This document shows, piece after piece, positions 49,499 through 61,600 of a stretch of 64,000 nucleotides of DNA. The translations under genes and the position numbers were made by a program. The DNA is from Lepidostoma basale (Eukaryota > Arthropoda > Insecta > Trichoptera > Lepidostomatidae), in NCBI GenBank assembly GCA_022606425.2, contig JAHDVF020000876.1, forward strand, positions 62,001 through 126,000. Reading direction: 5' to 3'. Numbering within the stretch: position 1 is the first letter of the stretch; each line of letters starts with the position of its first letter. Under the pieces are notes generated by a model. It worked only from the letters and a program-made list of their open reading frames with translations, made no database searches and had not been told where the DNA came from.

Positions 49499-49780
49499 AC
49501 AACCTTCGTGTAGAGTGACAATAGCATTGTCTAACACTAAAGATCCCGGGTTCCATTTCCCAAGTTCCAAAAATTTGTCAGACGTGGTGTCGTAAGAAGG
49601 GCGGAATGGTGAATGTTGTTAAACATAAAGTGATCGCTTAACCCAACCAATGACAGGTCATAAGTCCTGTAAACGCCTCGACTACCATATTCTGTTTCCA
49701 AATAATTTACATCTTCGTCTCTATTGAGATACATCTTCTTTTAGATGGTGCACTTGTTGTCAGCTGGACGATCCGGACAT
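49499..49780. repeat. Composite repeat: SINE-like scrap plus dispersed element
   Basis: Positions 49499-49560 hold a decayed family A head (acaaccttcgtgtagagtg .. gatcccgggttccatttcc). Positions 49570-49745 recur inverted at 62340-62530 (shared ccaatgacaggtcataagtcctgta and tcgtctctattgagata). Near 49760, gtgcacttg..gtcagctggac also occurs at the 5' end of the family B SINE at 7550-7570. Confidence 0.5.
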
Positions 49781-50255
49781 TTGTGTTTATTTAATTTATA
49801 TTCCACGTAACAACAGTTTTTTTTTTTAAATAAACTGTAATTAGGCACTTAAAACAATCCAACACCAGCAAGAACATTAAAATATTATTGAAGAATTTAT
49901 TCAAATTATCATTGGAACAATGAAAAAAATATTTTTACACCTGTCAAAATTCTTTACATAAACAAAAAAAATTGTATTATTTGAACATCAAAACAGTAAA
50001 AACTTATTTCGTGTCACAACTAACTATTATAAAGTGGGGCAATAATCAATTTGATCAAAACAATTCACTTATACATGAAATATCTCAAAATTTACGGAAG
50101 CACCACATGAACCAAACCAAATTTTCAAAATGACAACAAAAGACATGTTATTAACCCAATACCAACAAAAGTTATTAGACTTTGCTGCAAACCAATCTCT
50201 AGGATTGAAACTTAACGCATTATTTATTCACGGAGTATATTATAATTTATTGGTC
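49781..50255. other. Unassigned AT-rich stretch
   Basis: No gene, repeat or site that I can support. Confidence 0.5.
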
Positions 50256-50872
50256 TTCTTCTTTTTGTCCTGTCACACCTCCGTGGTGTATAGGGCCTCA
50301 AGGAATCTTCTCCGCCCGACTCTATCGCATGCCTGATGCCTAACATCATCCCATGTGAGGCCTGCTGTTTTAACCTCGTCCTAAAGGGCTCTTCTCCAGG
50401 ATGCTCTAGGTTTGCCTCGCTTCCTCTTTCCCCCCATAGGGAACCAGTCTAGTGCGCCCTGAGCGTTGCAGGCTGGGTTCCGTCTCAGAGTGTGACCGAT
50501 CCACTGCCTTTTGCGTCTAGTTCTCTAATTGGCTTATCGCCTGCCATGGTTCAAAGAACGGCATTTGACACTGTTTGGGGCCAATAGATCTTGAATATTG
50601 AGCGAAGGCACTTATTTATTATATAAACACCTGGAGTTTTCCAATAACGTCCGCGGTAGTTTCCAAGTCTCACATCCATACAGCAGTACGCTTTTAACGC
50701 TACTGCTGAATATTTGGAGCTTGAGCTTTCTTGAAATGATACTAGAACGCCATACAGGGCGAAGCATAGCGATAGCTCCCCTTACCTTGTTGAGTCTGCT
50801 GGCTACATCTTCCTCCGTACCTCCCGAGCCTGCTATCATACTACCGAGGTAGCAAAAGCTGGTCGTGGTCAC
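50256..50872 (-). mobile_element. LINE 3' fragment, fourth family
   Basis: The minus-strand frame from 50872 reads TSFCYLGSMIAGSGGTEEDV, then ASRLNKVRGAIAMLRPVWRS and LQIFSSSVKSVLLYGCETWK. It breaks and continues with decayed text to about 50256 (GHTLR.., RKRGKPRAS-like). This is the reverse-transcriptase C-terminal region of a common arthropod LINE. Confidence 0.82.
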
Positions 50873-51756
50873 AAGGGGGACTTGCGACCACGACCAGCTT
50901 TTGCTGTCTCAAGGGAGACTATTAGTAGGTACTAACTAATTTGTTGCACTACCAGCTTACCTTACTTTTCAAAATAAATATTATACAAAATACAGTGATA
51001 ATGGGCTAAGAAGACTTAGTATCGTGAAATGCGTAACAAGGATGGTTGAATGGGTGTATCGTGGGCAATGAGTCACGGCGACCCGGCGAGGCAACTCGAC
51101 ACAAGTTCATCACGAATTATTAATTCCAGAAACGTGTGTCTCCTGACCGCAAAGATTTTCCCGTTCGGTGACGAAGGGAAATGTTCGATGAAAGGTCACC
51201 GGACCTCGTCGGAGGGATTGCTGCACCTCTCCTTCACCTAGATATCTATATTTTATAACATTTAGGTCACTCATTTGGACACAAAATGATTTGAAACTAA
51301 CAATTAACATATCTCAGAAGATCCCAAACATGCCGACGTCAGTGAGGCAGTACTCTTTCCAGAAGTTTTTAACACTACCTCGCTGATACCAAAAATGTCC
51401 AAATCCGAGATGAATAAATTCAACGTATGATTTTCTCTTCCTACTGGCATCGCCAAAGGCAGGTTGAGTAAAAGAACAACTACTGATGTCGGGTTGTCGC
51501 AGCTTACCATCAGGACCAAAAATATTTCTTTATTCCAGAACAAAGGGGTTCTCATTAAAGCCCTGAATCAGCCTGAAAAAATGTCGCTGTAAGCCCTTTC
51601 TTTCTCAGTTCAGATGAGTTATACCCTAGCATAACCTTACTTTCCTACTCTCTGCTCTACCATTAGAACGGTTAGGTCTGTCTTATAAAACATCAGGAGG
51701 TTAAAGTTTGAGATTTTTACACCGAGAGTAATAAATCTGCTAAATAGTGTATTAAA
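50873..51756. other. Unassigned stretch with short inverted repeat
   Basis: Near 50852-50905 the segment agctggtcgtggtcacaagg / ccttgcgaccacgaccagct-like pairing makes a small hairpin at the end of the LINE fragment. Nothing else is recognisable. Confidence 0.35.
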
Positions 51757-51935
51757 AAACTAACAAACCATCACGCCGTATCCCCGGAGGGCTATGCAGA
51801 GAATATGAGCGTCACATCCTTCTATCCTGACATACTCCTCGAGTTCCCTCTGTATTCGTACATCATAACACGCACACTCGTCGATTTTTCCGACTTTGAA
51901 TGTAGCCGCCTTTTAGTTTTTGATTAATCAATGTT
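51757..51935 (-). mobile_element. LINE family A 3' fragment, decayed
   Basis: The minus strand matches the tail (gatacggcgtgatggtttgtt) and the RRACV-like region. It has many substitutions. Confidence 0.6.
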
Positions 51936-52149
51936 CGCAGTTCTTTCTTTAAAGAATATATCAAATTGAAAATTCACCGCCGATTAAAAAAGGATCACTA
52001 AGATGGTTTGGTTGACATGTCATTCCCATGAATATAATAAAACTTCCAGAAAACAAACGTTCAAGCGCATTAATTTCAAAAATTAATTGATTCAATGAAA
52101 TCGTTCAAAAGTCGTCTGCTAAAATATTTTCCAAACACCAAGGCATAGC

Positions 52150-52345
52150 GGATTAGCAAAAATATGAATACTGCTGTTTTCTAGATTTTTTATTATATTT
52201 TATGGGAAAAGCATGTTTCGCCTTTCTAAGGCATTATTAAATGTACTTTTCATAGTGCCTTAGGAAGGCGAAACATGTCATTCCCATAAAATACATTAAA
52301 ACTTCTAGAAAACACACGTTTTCACTCGTTTTGTAACGTTATTAA
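52150..52345. mobile_element. Foldback MITE, family F2, longest arms
   Basis: The arms are ctgttttctagattttttatta..ttttatggga and the complement, meeting at the stem catgtttcgcctttctaagg / ccttaggaaggcgaaacatg. A further half-copy is at 52010-52060. Confidence 0.72.
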
Positions 52346-53029
52346 AATTATTACATTTTGACTTGTCAAATTGTACATATCGCACGCTTAATAATAAACT
52401 GACCGATTATGGTTTAGGTTAGGTTAGGTTAACATTAGAAAGAGGCTTGTGTTAACGCTATCTATCTATTTTTCACAATGTTAACGCTATCCATTCGTAC
52501 GTACGATAATCGTTCACAATGTTAACGCTATCCGTTCGTACGTGTTTTTCAACTGTTTTTGTTAAAATACCGACTCATGTCAGATTGAGCAAAACTTGCT
52601 TTTTTGAGTTAAGCCAGAGTTCTATTGCGACTGGGTGTACGGTACATGGTATGTTGGTATCTGTTACGTATAAAATAAACAAACAAATAAAAGTGAAGTA
52701 AGACCCATGACGTTATTCACGAACGGCGGGACAATCGACGCAATGCCTCATTATCTGCCATGCCTTCAGATAGTAATGTGATTAGACTAATATTTGGTTA
52801 ATAAATTTTCAGTCTGTTGCGCGAGGATTCCCCGGACACGTAATTCCTTCCGTTTTAGAGCATTAGTAACGGAAGTCGCGGTGCGGAAGTAAGGATGAGG
52901 TAATGAGACCGGAGTGCGGCTGGCGCCGTTACAATCATCAGTGGGCGTGACTAATATTTTGGCACATTCCTAAAATTAATATCATTCCTAGATACTTCAC
53001 TACAAACTTTGAATTAACAAAACGTTTCA
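52346..53029. other. Unassigned stretch with a direct repeat
   Basis: The run caatgttaacgctatcc is present at 52477 and 52517, and a shorter version at 52450, next to ggttaggttaggttaac. The rest is unique sequence with no gene. Confidence 0.45.
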
Positions 53030-53490
53030 TTCATTATGTATGGAAGCGAAGCATGGAACTAGAAAGTAGAATAAATACAGTAGAAATGAGATCTCTTAGA
53101 CGAATGTGTGGATACTCTATGTATGATAGAGTGTCGAATGAAAATATAAGAAGTGAATGCGGTGCGAATGATGGTGTCATGAACAAAATAATGAAAGTAT
53201 CATTAAGATGGTTTGGACATATGGAAAGAATGATGAAGAAAGAATGGTAAAAAAAATTATATGTTAACGATGTACGAACCAGAAATAGAGGAAGAACGAG
53301 GAAAACGTGGCACGATCAAATAAATCAAATATTGAATGTCGGCCATGTGAGGAGTCAGAGAAATCAACGCGCGTGCATGACACGATGTATGAATGTTGAG
53401 GAATCAAGAGAAATATGTCAGGAAAGAAAAGTGTGGCAGTCCATTCTTTCTGCCTACCCCTTCGGGGAGACGGCGTGATGGTTAGTTAGT
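53030..53490 (+). mobile_element. LINE family A, nearly continuous 3' copy
   Basis: Reads SRINTVEMRSLRRMCGYSMY, GVMNKIMKVSLRWFGHMERM, then in another frame TRKTWHDQINQILNVGHVRS and the full tail ctaccccttcggggagacgg..gttagttagttag. It is the same subfamily as 46793-47500 (GYS-YDRVSNENIRSECGAN). Confidence 0.85.
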
Positions 53491-53513
53491 TAGTTTTTTT
53501 TAAATAAATAAAC

Positions 53514-53845
53514 AACCCTGCAGCTCTTCTTCTCTGGTTTCAATCCTGGGATTGGTTTGCAGCAATTTATTCCATTATTCTCTTCCACTTTTCCCTGTCT
53601 TGTGCGGCTCTTTTGAGATCTGCATATGATGAGCAGCGCACGTCCACCAACAGGTCCTCCAGGTACTCTCGGCGTGGGCGTCCCCTAGAGTTTGTCCCCT
53701 CGATCATACCCTCCATTATGGCATGCAAGAGACCTTCTTGACGTATTACATGGCCGATCCATCTTGCACGCCTTTCGGACAAGGTCCTGAGCAGCTGTAG
53801 ACTGAAATCTACGCAATTATTGATTGTAAATAATAAAAATTTCAA
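53514..53845 (-). mobile_element. LINE 3' fragment, fifth family
   Basis: The minus-strand frame reads LRTLSERRARWIGHVIRQEG, then MIEGTNSRGRPRREYLEDLL, VRCSSYADLKRAAQDREKWK. It is a typical C-terminus of an RTE-like LINE. Confidence 0.8.
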
Positions 53846-54770
53846 CTCCCCATCATTATCATTTAATATATGAGCACAACAAACTTAGGTATAAGTACCA
53901 GAAGATGGCAGCGAGCTGCCGAAATCAGTCGGAGCCAAACATACCTAAGTGGAAAATAAATATTTAAAACATCCGGCCGTTAGAAACTGAGTTTTGAGGC
54001 CATAAATGTCAATAGAGATAGGGATGTGATGCGCGCCGGGACCGTTATCGATTTTTACGTCGATCGATATACGATACAATCGACTATAATGATTTTATAA
54101 TGATCTGTACGTTATGATATGTACGATGAGTCACTATTTTTTTTTTTATAACATGTGTATCAATTGTTTTACTGGCGCCTTTCTCCAACAAGAATATGAT
54201 GGACCTAGAGCTTTATTAAGATAAGATTTAAACCCAAACATTATAAGCTAACATTTGGTGCTATAGGCGCGGGCCTCCGACAGCCTGGGGCCCGTAGTAC
54301 TTGCTATTTCTGCTATAGCTAATCCGGCACTGCAACTGTGTTATTCAAGGTAGTCGAGTATTATTAATAATAATCTCATTGATATGCTGTGCTAATAATA
54401 TGAGGCTCATTGGTTCATCGTCTGTTTAATCTATCTGGGCTGGCCACACATATATATAATAATCTTTATGAAAAATACAGATTTTTGCCGCCTTGAATAA
54501 AGATAAAATATAAAGTTGATACGAATGAAAACGTCTGATTTTAGAAGTTTTATAATATTTTATGGGAATGACATGTTTGACATTTGATAATGCCTTAGAA
54601 TGTCTAAAAATGATAGCAAATAAATCCGCAGGAAATCAGTATTTTGTTTATGTAATCTCTGAAGCGTTTTACAATCTGGACTCTCTGAATCTCTTAAAAA
54701 TAGCCGTTCGTTAGTATGAGGTTATTATTTAATAATATTTAATCATACGCATTTTAAATAACAATTAAAT
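53846..54770. other. Mostly unassigned, with repeat scraps
   Basis: The stretch gaagatggcagcgagctg at 53892 recurs at 28011. A half-copy of foldback family F2 is at 54515-54610 (atttta-tgggaatgacatgttt). Nothing else is identified. Confidence 0.4.
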
Positions 54771-55630
54771 AAAACGATGTTTTTTAACTACTTCCATTTT
54801 TGTCTTTATTTCGACAGCGACCAATCAATACAATTTCAAAACAATGGATTTTAAATGTTATTATAGCTGAAATATTTATATACATACGTATACGCTTACA
54901 TATGTGTAACGTTTGAAAAAGTGGTCCATTTGTTTTTATTATTACTGAATTTAATTATAATATGTTAGTTAATTATAATATGTTAGTTCTTGGTCCATAA
55001 GGTTGGTATCGCGCCATTCGGTTTTCCCCATCCATATTGCTGCTAAGGTCTGGAATCAAACAAAACAATTTTTCGGGAGTAATTGATTCCAGGAATATTT
55101 TTTATTTGTTTATATTGGGTACAACAAAGGGGAATAAGCAAACAGTAATTGATCATTAAGGACTACTTGATCAGGGGTGTTGAATTTGAGCCTATTTATT
55201 TCTAAAATTTCTAATTTATCTAGTTTTTTTACTTTTTGGGCATGTATGTAAAATATTCACGTTTTCCCCTATTCTAGTTTTGAAGGCCCTTCCTGTTTGG
55301 TCTACATAACTTGCAGGACACGTACTGCAGTTAAGTATGTATGTGCCTGAATTTTGCATTGTATCTCTTCTATCTTTATAATCTAAGATTAAATTTTCTA
55401 ATGTTTTCTTATTATAAAACGCAGTTCTCTTCTTTGAAAACGCGTTTCAACTTGTTACTGATATCGCCTATATGCTAGTTTAGCCCATTTTGTTATTTTT
55501 TGTCTGCATCTACTTCGCTAATAGTTAAGCCATTAGTTACTAATTTCATTTATTACTAGTTTTTTACCGGTCGCTTTCGAAATAAAGACAAAAGTGGAAG
55601 TAGTTAGAAAAAACGTCGTTTTATTAAATT
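54771..55630 (-). mobile_element. Penelope-like element fragment with inverted terminal repeats
   Basis: The minus-strand text at 55450-55200 reads KRTAFYNKKTLENLILDYKD, then NSGTYILNCSTCPASYVDQT and GRAFKTRIGE, the GIY-YIG endonuclease of Penelope-type elements (here GTY..SYV). About 52-bp inverted repeats (tttttaactacttccatttt.. and complement) bound it at 54773-54822 and 55567-55625. The reverse transcriptase is missing. Confidence 0.75.
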
Positions 55631-55779
55631 ATTATTTAAACTGAACTTCCATCAAGAGATTTCAGTGAAATCATTTGAATATCATACGCATTTTGTTAAT
55701 AAATTATACGAATTGAGATAAATACGGACTTTTTCTTCCTCTTCTTTTTAGGAAAATTGAATAGGAACTATCTAATTAA

Positions 55780-56660
55780 CCATCACGCAGTCACCATTAG
55801 TGAATGCAAAAATAATGGAGCGAAACCCTCTTCTTTCTTGACGTACTTCTTTCGTTCCTCAATACTCATACATCGTGTCATGCACCCACGTCGATTACTC
55901 CGACTCCTCGCGTGGCCGACATTTGATATTTGGAATTTGAAACACAACACTGTATATTTTCTACTTTAGTTTATTCAATATCTTTATAAAATAATCATAA
56001 AAATATTTACCTGTGACCTTCATTTTCAGGTGTAAGTATATAACTGATAACACAAAAAATGTTATATACTTACACCTGAAGATGGAAGTCACCTCCGAAA
56101 CATTGTCGTGTTTTAATATTTTATTATTATTTATATAATATGTGTTTCAAATTCCAATTTACAATGGAGTTCCACAGTGTTAACGCCTTATTTTTCAATA
56201 AATTGATTTGACATTTGATTGTGCCAGGTTTTCCAATGTCTTTTTCTATTTCTTGTTTCATTTACGATATTCTGTTTTTCGTATATCGTCAACTTATACT
56301 CTCTTTACAATTCTTCCTTCATTCATCCTTCACAGTCCAAATCGTCTTAATGAATTTTTATGGGATCGTTTCCGCAGCATTCTACTTTGAATATTTGTTG
56401 GGTTGCCAGTTCCATGTTTCACTTCCACGCACAAGGGTCGGGTTCAAGAACACCATTGTGCACTGTCATCTAAACTTTTTGGATAGACTCATATTTACGA
56501 TGACAACTTTATTTGTACCACTCACTTTGTTGCTTGCCCCAGCTCTTCCCTCCCCACACCATTCGCTCACCCTCTGTAAACATACTTCCTAAATATACAA
56601 TCGTTCGCCATAATTCATCCACTTGTTCCAGAATTTCACTATTCTCGATAATGCGGCAGA
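55780..56660 (-). mobile_element. LINE family A copy with an insertion
   Basis: The 3' tail lies at 55780-55925 (reversed). The body continues from 56210 to about 56660 (minus: EQVDELWRTIVYLGSMFTEG, ..HNGVLEPDPCVEVKHGTGNP-like). Decayed, with deletions. The insert is at 55928-56209. Confidence 0.68.
55928..56209. mobile_element. Insertion flanked by a 10-bp direct repeat
   Basis: The direct repeat gacatttgat is at 55918-55927 and 56210-56219. The insert contains tacacctgaagatggaag preceded by its near complement (foldback around 56035-56085) and the F1 motif gttccacagtgttaacgcc. The host LINE is itself diverged here, so the borders are tentative. Confidence 0.5.
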
Positions 56661-57276
56661 CTATCATGTCGAGGAATTGAAATTCATTTAAAAAACAAGT
56701 ATGTGAATACTCGCACATACTTAATATTTCTAATCAAATTACTTTGGGTGCTTTCGGTTATAGTCGTAATAATACTATCCTGCTGTAGAACTACACTTTT
56801 TTCATTGTGAAATAAGGTATTCTAACCAATCACATGATTTTGTCACGTTGCGCGTGCGCATAACCAGAAATCAAAATGAAGTTAATCGCTCTGTAGGTGA
56901 GATTCAGTTTCTAGGTTACCCGGCCGGCTACTTTTCTTATTTCATATAGCAATCCGGGTGCAATTTGTTAACTAATTACACATTAAGATTTGTTCTGTTC
57001 TTCTTGTTCATTAATTGTTCCCTAAATTTGTATTTTTTATATTGTTATTATATAGAGTGCTAGGAATGCCTCCCTAGAACGGGTTACTCCAGTTAGGAGC
57101 TATTAAAATCATGTACTTGGTAAATGGTAATGTCCGACTTTCATTGTGTTGTGATTACGTCCAGAGGAATTGTCTTTCTAAACGATTACTTCTTCCTAAT
57201 ACACTTTATACTGTATACTATACTATACAAACATTATGATAATTGATAATATCGAAATTCTAAACAATTATGATAC
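56661..57276. other. Unassigned stretch
   Basis: No gene or recognised repeat. Confidence 0.45.
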
Positions 57277-57282
57277 AGGTAT

Positions 57283-59246
57283 ATTAGGGTGTCCCTTATT
57301 TTTCAAAGTTTTAATTTTACAATGCATAGGCTATTGTTTTATTCATTTGGGCCTAAAACATCCGAAACCAAATTTTTTCCTTATTCGGAACAGTGTAACC
57401 CGTGCCGACTTGCGCGCAAAGATGTCCCATACAAATTGCGTCACAGGAGCGGCGCGTTGTCGTTGTTATTAGCATTTAGTTTCGGCTTATCGGGTAGGAA
57501 CCATGGATTGTTTTATATTTCGAAGATGTCAGTAGAACTAAGAAGCAATTAAAAAAGTATTTTCTTGGTTGGTGAAGTAAATCATCAAATAACAGGTGCA
57601 AACAACTATCTAATCTTCAAGTTCTCGCAGTTCTATTTTTCAAAATACGTGAAGTTAATTTGACTGTTAATGAAAGCGCAAATCTTGTCATTCTGGAGTC
57701 CAATATGTTCTGAAAAAAGGCTAGAATACCTACCAGAGCTGTTCGTAATTATGTTAAGAAGTTAGTGGATCTTTATCAGGTCTGACGAGAACTGCAAAAA
57801 ATAGCAAGAAGATTCAGGGCTTACATAGGCGCCGCGAAGAGAACTTTCAACTTGAATTAGATAATTTATTCGATACCGCACACGCCGATGCTCTTTAATG
57901 TGCTATGATACGACAGCATCATATACAGGATACTTGAACGGAGCTTGTGTGCAAACACTAGAAGGAGGTTTGTTATTCTTTGCTGGCCGCCATCATATAT
58001 AAGAACTGATGCTCAAAAGTGCGTTTGAATCGCAAAATCGATTGTACGAGATGATTATAGGGAACTCATATTGAGCATGCTGTTGTTTTTCTGGGTAGAG
58101 GCAATGAAAATAAAATAAACAGACCTGCTGGCCCAATGCATCAAGCACGATGGATGGCAAGAGCTATTTACTCCTTAAAAATACGTTTGCTGCAGTCCCA
58201 GTTTAAAATGTGCGCTAAGGACAAACAAGCTTTACCAGATGTTTGTTTATTTATTGTGTCAGTTTATGTAAAGCCCTGGCTTGAATGTAGTTTGGCGATA
58301 AAAGCTCCAAATGAAGATTTTTGTTTTTTAAAGACCTTAAAAGATTACGAAGAAGTTGACGATTTCCAAAGCGGCTTTAAACAAGTTCAGTCAACATTTG
58401 TGGTACTTGTCAGAGGAAATAGCCGTCCTTCTAATTTTTGATGATGAGCAGACCAAAGGAAACATTGTAGAAAACTTACAAAAATAAAGTTTTGGTGAAT
58501 CGGGAAAGAGATATGTTCCATCGAAGGAACAGATGTCTGGCTCTCTATATGGTACGTAAGTAGTGTTTAATCTGGTATTTAATTTAGAACTAATTTGTTT
58601 TATTTATAGGTACTACAAGTATTTGTTATCTTGTTTTATGGAAATCTTTGAGTGATTTTGTTTCTGTATAGTGAAAAGATTTATTTTCACAACTAAAATA
58701 TGATAGTAATTTCCTTAAAGAAATTGTAGAAATTGATAGCGCGGCGTTTGTAGAAGTTAAAAAGAAGGTTACTAGCTTAAAAGCAGTAAATGGCACAGCT
58801 GAAAGAGCTGTTAATCTTATGACATACGTTCATGGTTTGACTACCGCAGATGAATAACATAAGCAGTTCATATTATGTTGTGTGCAAGAACATAGAAAAA
58901 TTTACCCAGACTGTAAAAAAAGAGATTTTGAAGAGGAAATATCCAAGTAAATAAATATAAATTTGGATCTTTTTTGATGATTACAAGAAGAACATTATAT
59001 AAATATGTGTTTTCATTAATATTTATCTAACATAGTGGTTTTATGTGATCATCTACAACTACATTTAAGAGACACTTAAATCACCTATTTTCTAAAACTT
59101 TGAGGGCAAGTCGGCACGGGTTAGAATTAACGTAGGAAGTTGAAATTCTGTATTTGGGTAACTAGTAGACTATTAAACATAATTAGGGGGTATGCGTTTC
59201 AATTATCCAAAAAAATTTTTTTTTGCCCATATAAGGGACACCCTAA
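57283..59246 (+). mobile_element. 1.96-kb DNA transposon of uncertain superfamily
   Basis: The ends are an exact 16-bp inverted repeat, ttagggtgtcccttat. GGTATA flanks both sides (57277-57282 and 59247-59252), a 6-bp target duplication (7 bp if the end is moved by one). It contains a broken coding region on the plus strand at about 57350-58950. Confidence 0.8.
57350..58950 (+). pseudogene. Decayed transposase of unknown family
   Basis: Readable pieces in order: KNSKKIQGLHRRREENFQLE then LDNLFDTAHADAL (about 57795-57897); GPMHQARWMARAIYSLKIRL (from 58127); SVYVKPWLECSLAIKAPNED then FCFLKTLKDYE (58260-58345); HLWYLSEEIAVLLIFDDEQT (58400-58455, another frame); and a C-terminal part with GTAERAVNLMTYVHGLTTAD and VQEHRKIYPDCKKRDFEEEI. 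Stops and frameshifts are many. From memory these motifs resemble multicopy uncharacterised insect proteins; I cannot name the superfamily. Confidence 0.6.
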
Positions 59247-59589
59247 GGTATATCCTTCCTCCACATAAACTACAATTATTCATCTTAAAATTACCGGCTA
59301 TGAGTCACGATAGTTTCCCGGTAGCTAGGAAAGACGGTTAAAAAACATAATTGATCGTGTATGCAAATTTATGTAAACAGTTGTCTTCAAGCTGTGACTA
59401 CTTATTCAAATACTTCGATACCGGCTACAGTTTCATTGGTCTATAATTAGCCCACGTGTTCACGGAAAAGTATTACCTTGTAGATAGGTTCTAATGTTTT
59501 TAATAATTCATTTGACTCTCTCTCACTCTGTTCGACCTCTAGTCCGCCTCGCGCTCCAACAGCAAGAATCATACATAATTGCGTTACAA

Positions 59590-60400
59590 AAAACTAACTA
59601 AATAACTAAACATCACGCCATTTCCCCGGAGGGGTAGGCAGAGAGGATGGATCGCCACAATGCTCTGTCCTGGCATACCTCTCGGGATTCCTCTACATTC
59701 ATTCATCGTACCATATACGCACGTCGATTATTCCGACTTCGAAAGTGGCCGCCTTTTAGTAATTGATTAATTTGGTCATGCCATGCTTTCCTCGGTCGTC
59801 CTCGGCTTCTTTTCCCACTCACGCTGCTTGTGTACATCTTTTTAACCATTCTTCTCTCATCCATTCGTTCTATATGTCCAAACCATCTTAAGGATCCTTT
59901 TTTAATTTTATCCACGATGCAGTCATCTGCCTTACATTTTTTCTTATTTCATCGTTCGGTATTCTATCATTCTTCTTAGTGATCTCATTTCTACGGCGGT
60001 TATCCTGCTTTCATCCTTCTTTTGCCAACTCCAAGCTTTACTTCCATACATGAGGGTTGGCACTAGAACTCCATTGTGTACTGCCATTTTGCTTCTGTGG
60101 ATATATTTTTATTTGCAGTAATGACTTTGAGTGCGCCATTTATTTTATTCCCCGCACCAACCCTTCTTTCGATGTCTTTCTCCATTTTTCCGTCTCTTGT
60201 AAACATGCTTCCCAGATACGTAAATTCGGTAACTTGCTCCAATTTCTCGCCCATCGCACTTATATCACAAATCGTGATACATTCTTCTCTCTCGAAAACC
60301 ATCGCTTTAGATTTAGACACATTCATCACCAAGTCGCTCTTTTTGCATGCCTCATACATCCTTGACACTAAGCCTTGCAAATTGTCTCTACCGTCAGCTC
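59590..60400 (-). mobile_element. LINE family A, two-part copy including RT thumb
   Basis: The minus-strand frame at 60380-60063 reads LVSRMYEACKKSDLVMNVSK, KLEQVTEFTYLGSMFTRDGK, EKDIERRVGAGNKINGALKV. After frameshifts, 59915-59703 reads DKIKKGSLRWFGHIERMDER, then TSSVSGKRSRGRPRKAWHDQ. The tail ends at 59590-59640. It reaches the furthest 5' of any copy here. Confidence 0.85.
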
Positions 60401-61084
60401 AACAATTCATCTTAGCACCAGCGTCTATGCCTTACATATGCGTTACATATACCATAAATGTATAAAAACTTAGATATTCTGATACTCGATTGTGATTCAC
60501 GCGACGGCGAGACAGTTTTTTTTTACATACTGGTGATCAATTAATAAGCACTGAGTATCTCTGCCCTGGCATGGGAGTTATGAGTAATATTTGATATAAA
60601 ACAATTTGGGAGCCGTGAAGAGAGGCGGTGTGTCATGTCGGCAACACTCCGCGCCATCCATTATCGGATTTGCACAAGCAATTCTCACGATCAAAACCAA
60701 ATGAACAATTAAAGAGCTAACATACCGATGTGAGTTCTACAGAAACGAGGGATCGGTCCCTGGGATTGTTCAGTGGAAGCGTTATGTAAGCTATCTGATA
60801 TCATATGTAACAAAGTACAATCAATATACCTACTTAGGAAACTGAAAATAACTTTGCTTAATCCACAAAATAATAAAAATGCAAATTAACCATTTATTAA
60901 TTTCTATATAAATTATATCTTTTCAAATGTATGTTTTTTCTTAATTACAATTTTTTTTTGAATATATGTTATATTATCATCATGTATTATTATTATTTAA
61001 TATCTATTGTTTATTAGTTCTTACTGATAAAATATAAATATTATTAGTAGGTACTTATAACAAATAGCCCCGGTTAATTTTTAA
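60401..61084. other. Unassigned stretch
   Basis: AT-rich with no gene or recognised repeat. Confidence 0.45.
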
Positions 61085-61600
61085 ATTTAAATGATTGTGT
61101 CGAATGAACCCTCATGTATAGAAGTGAAGCTTGGAGCTGGCAAAAGAAGGATGAAAGCAGGATAAACGCCGTAGAAATGAGATCACTAAGAAGAATGTGC
61201 GGGAAAACGTTGTATGATAGAATACCGAACGATGAAATAAGAAAGAAATGTAAGGTAGAAGACTGCATCATGGATAAAATTAAAAAAGGATCCCTGAGAT
61301 GGTTTGGACATATGGAACGAATAGATGAGAGTAGAATGGTTAAAAAGTTGTACACAAGCAGCGTGAGTGGAAAAAGAAGCCGAGGATGACCGAGAAAAAT
61401 ATGGCATGACCAAATTAATCAATTACTAAAAGGCGGTCACATTCGAAGTCGGAATAATCGACGTGCGGGCATGGTAGGATGTATGAATGTGGAGGAAGCC
61501 CGAGAGGTAGGTCAGGACAGAGCATTGTAGCGATCCATCCTCTCTGCCTACCCCTCTGGGGAAATGGCGTGATGGTTAGTTAGTTAATTTGTTAGTTAGT
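61085..61600 (+). mobile_element. LINE family A, nearly continuous 3' copy
   Basis: Reads MYRSEAWSWQKKDESRINAV, MRSLRRMCGKTLYDRIPNDE, DKIKKGSLRWFGHMERIDES, KKLYTSSVSGKRSRG, then a TGA in place of the next Arg codon. The open text continues as WHDQINQLLKGGHIRSRNNR and the tail ctacccctctggggaaatgg..gttagttaatttgttagtt. Closest to the 59590 and 11135 copies. Confidence 0.85.
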
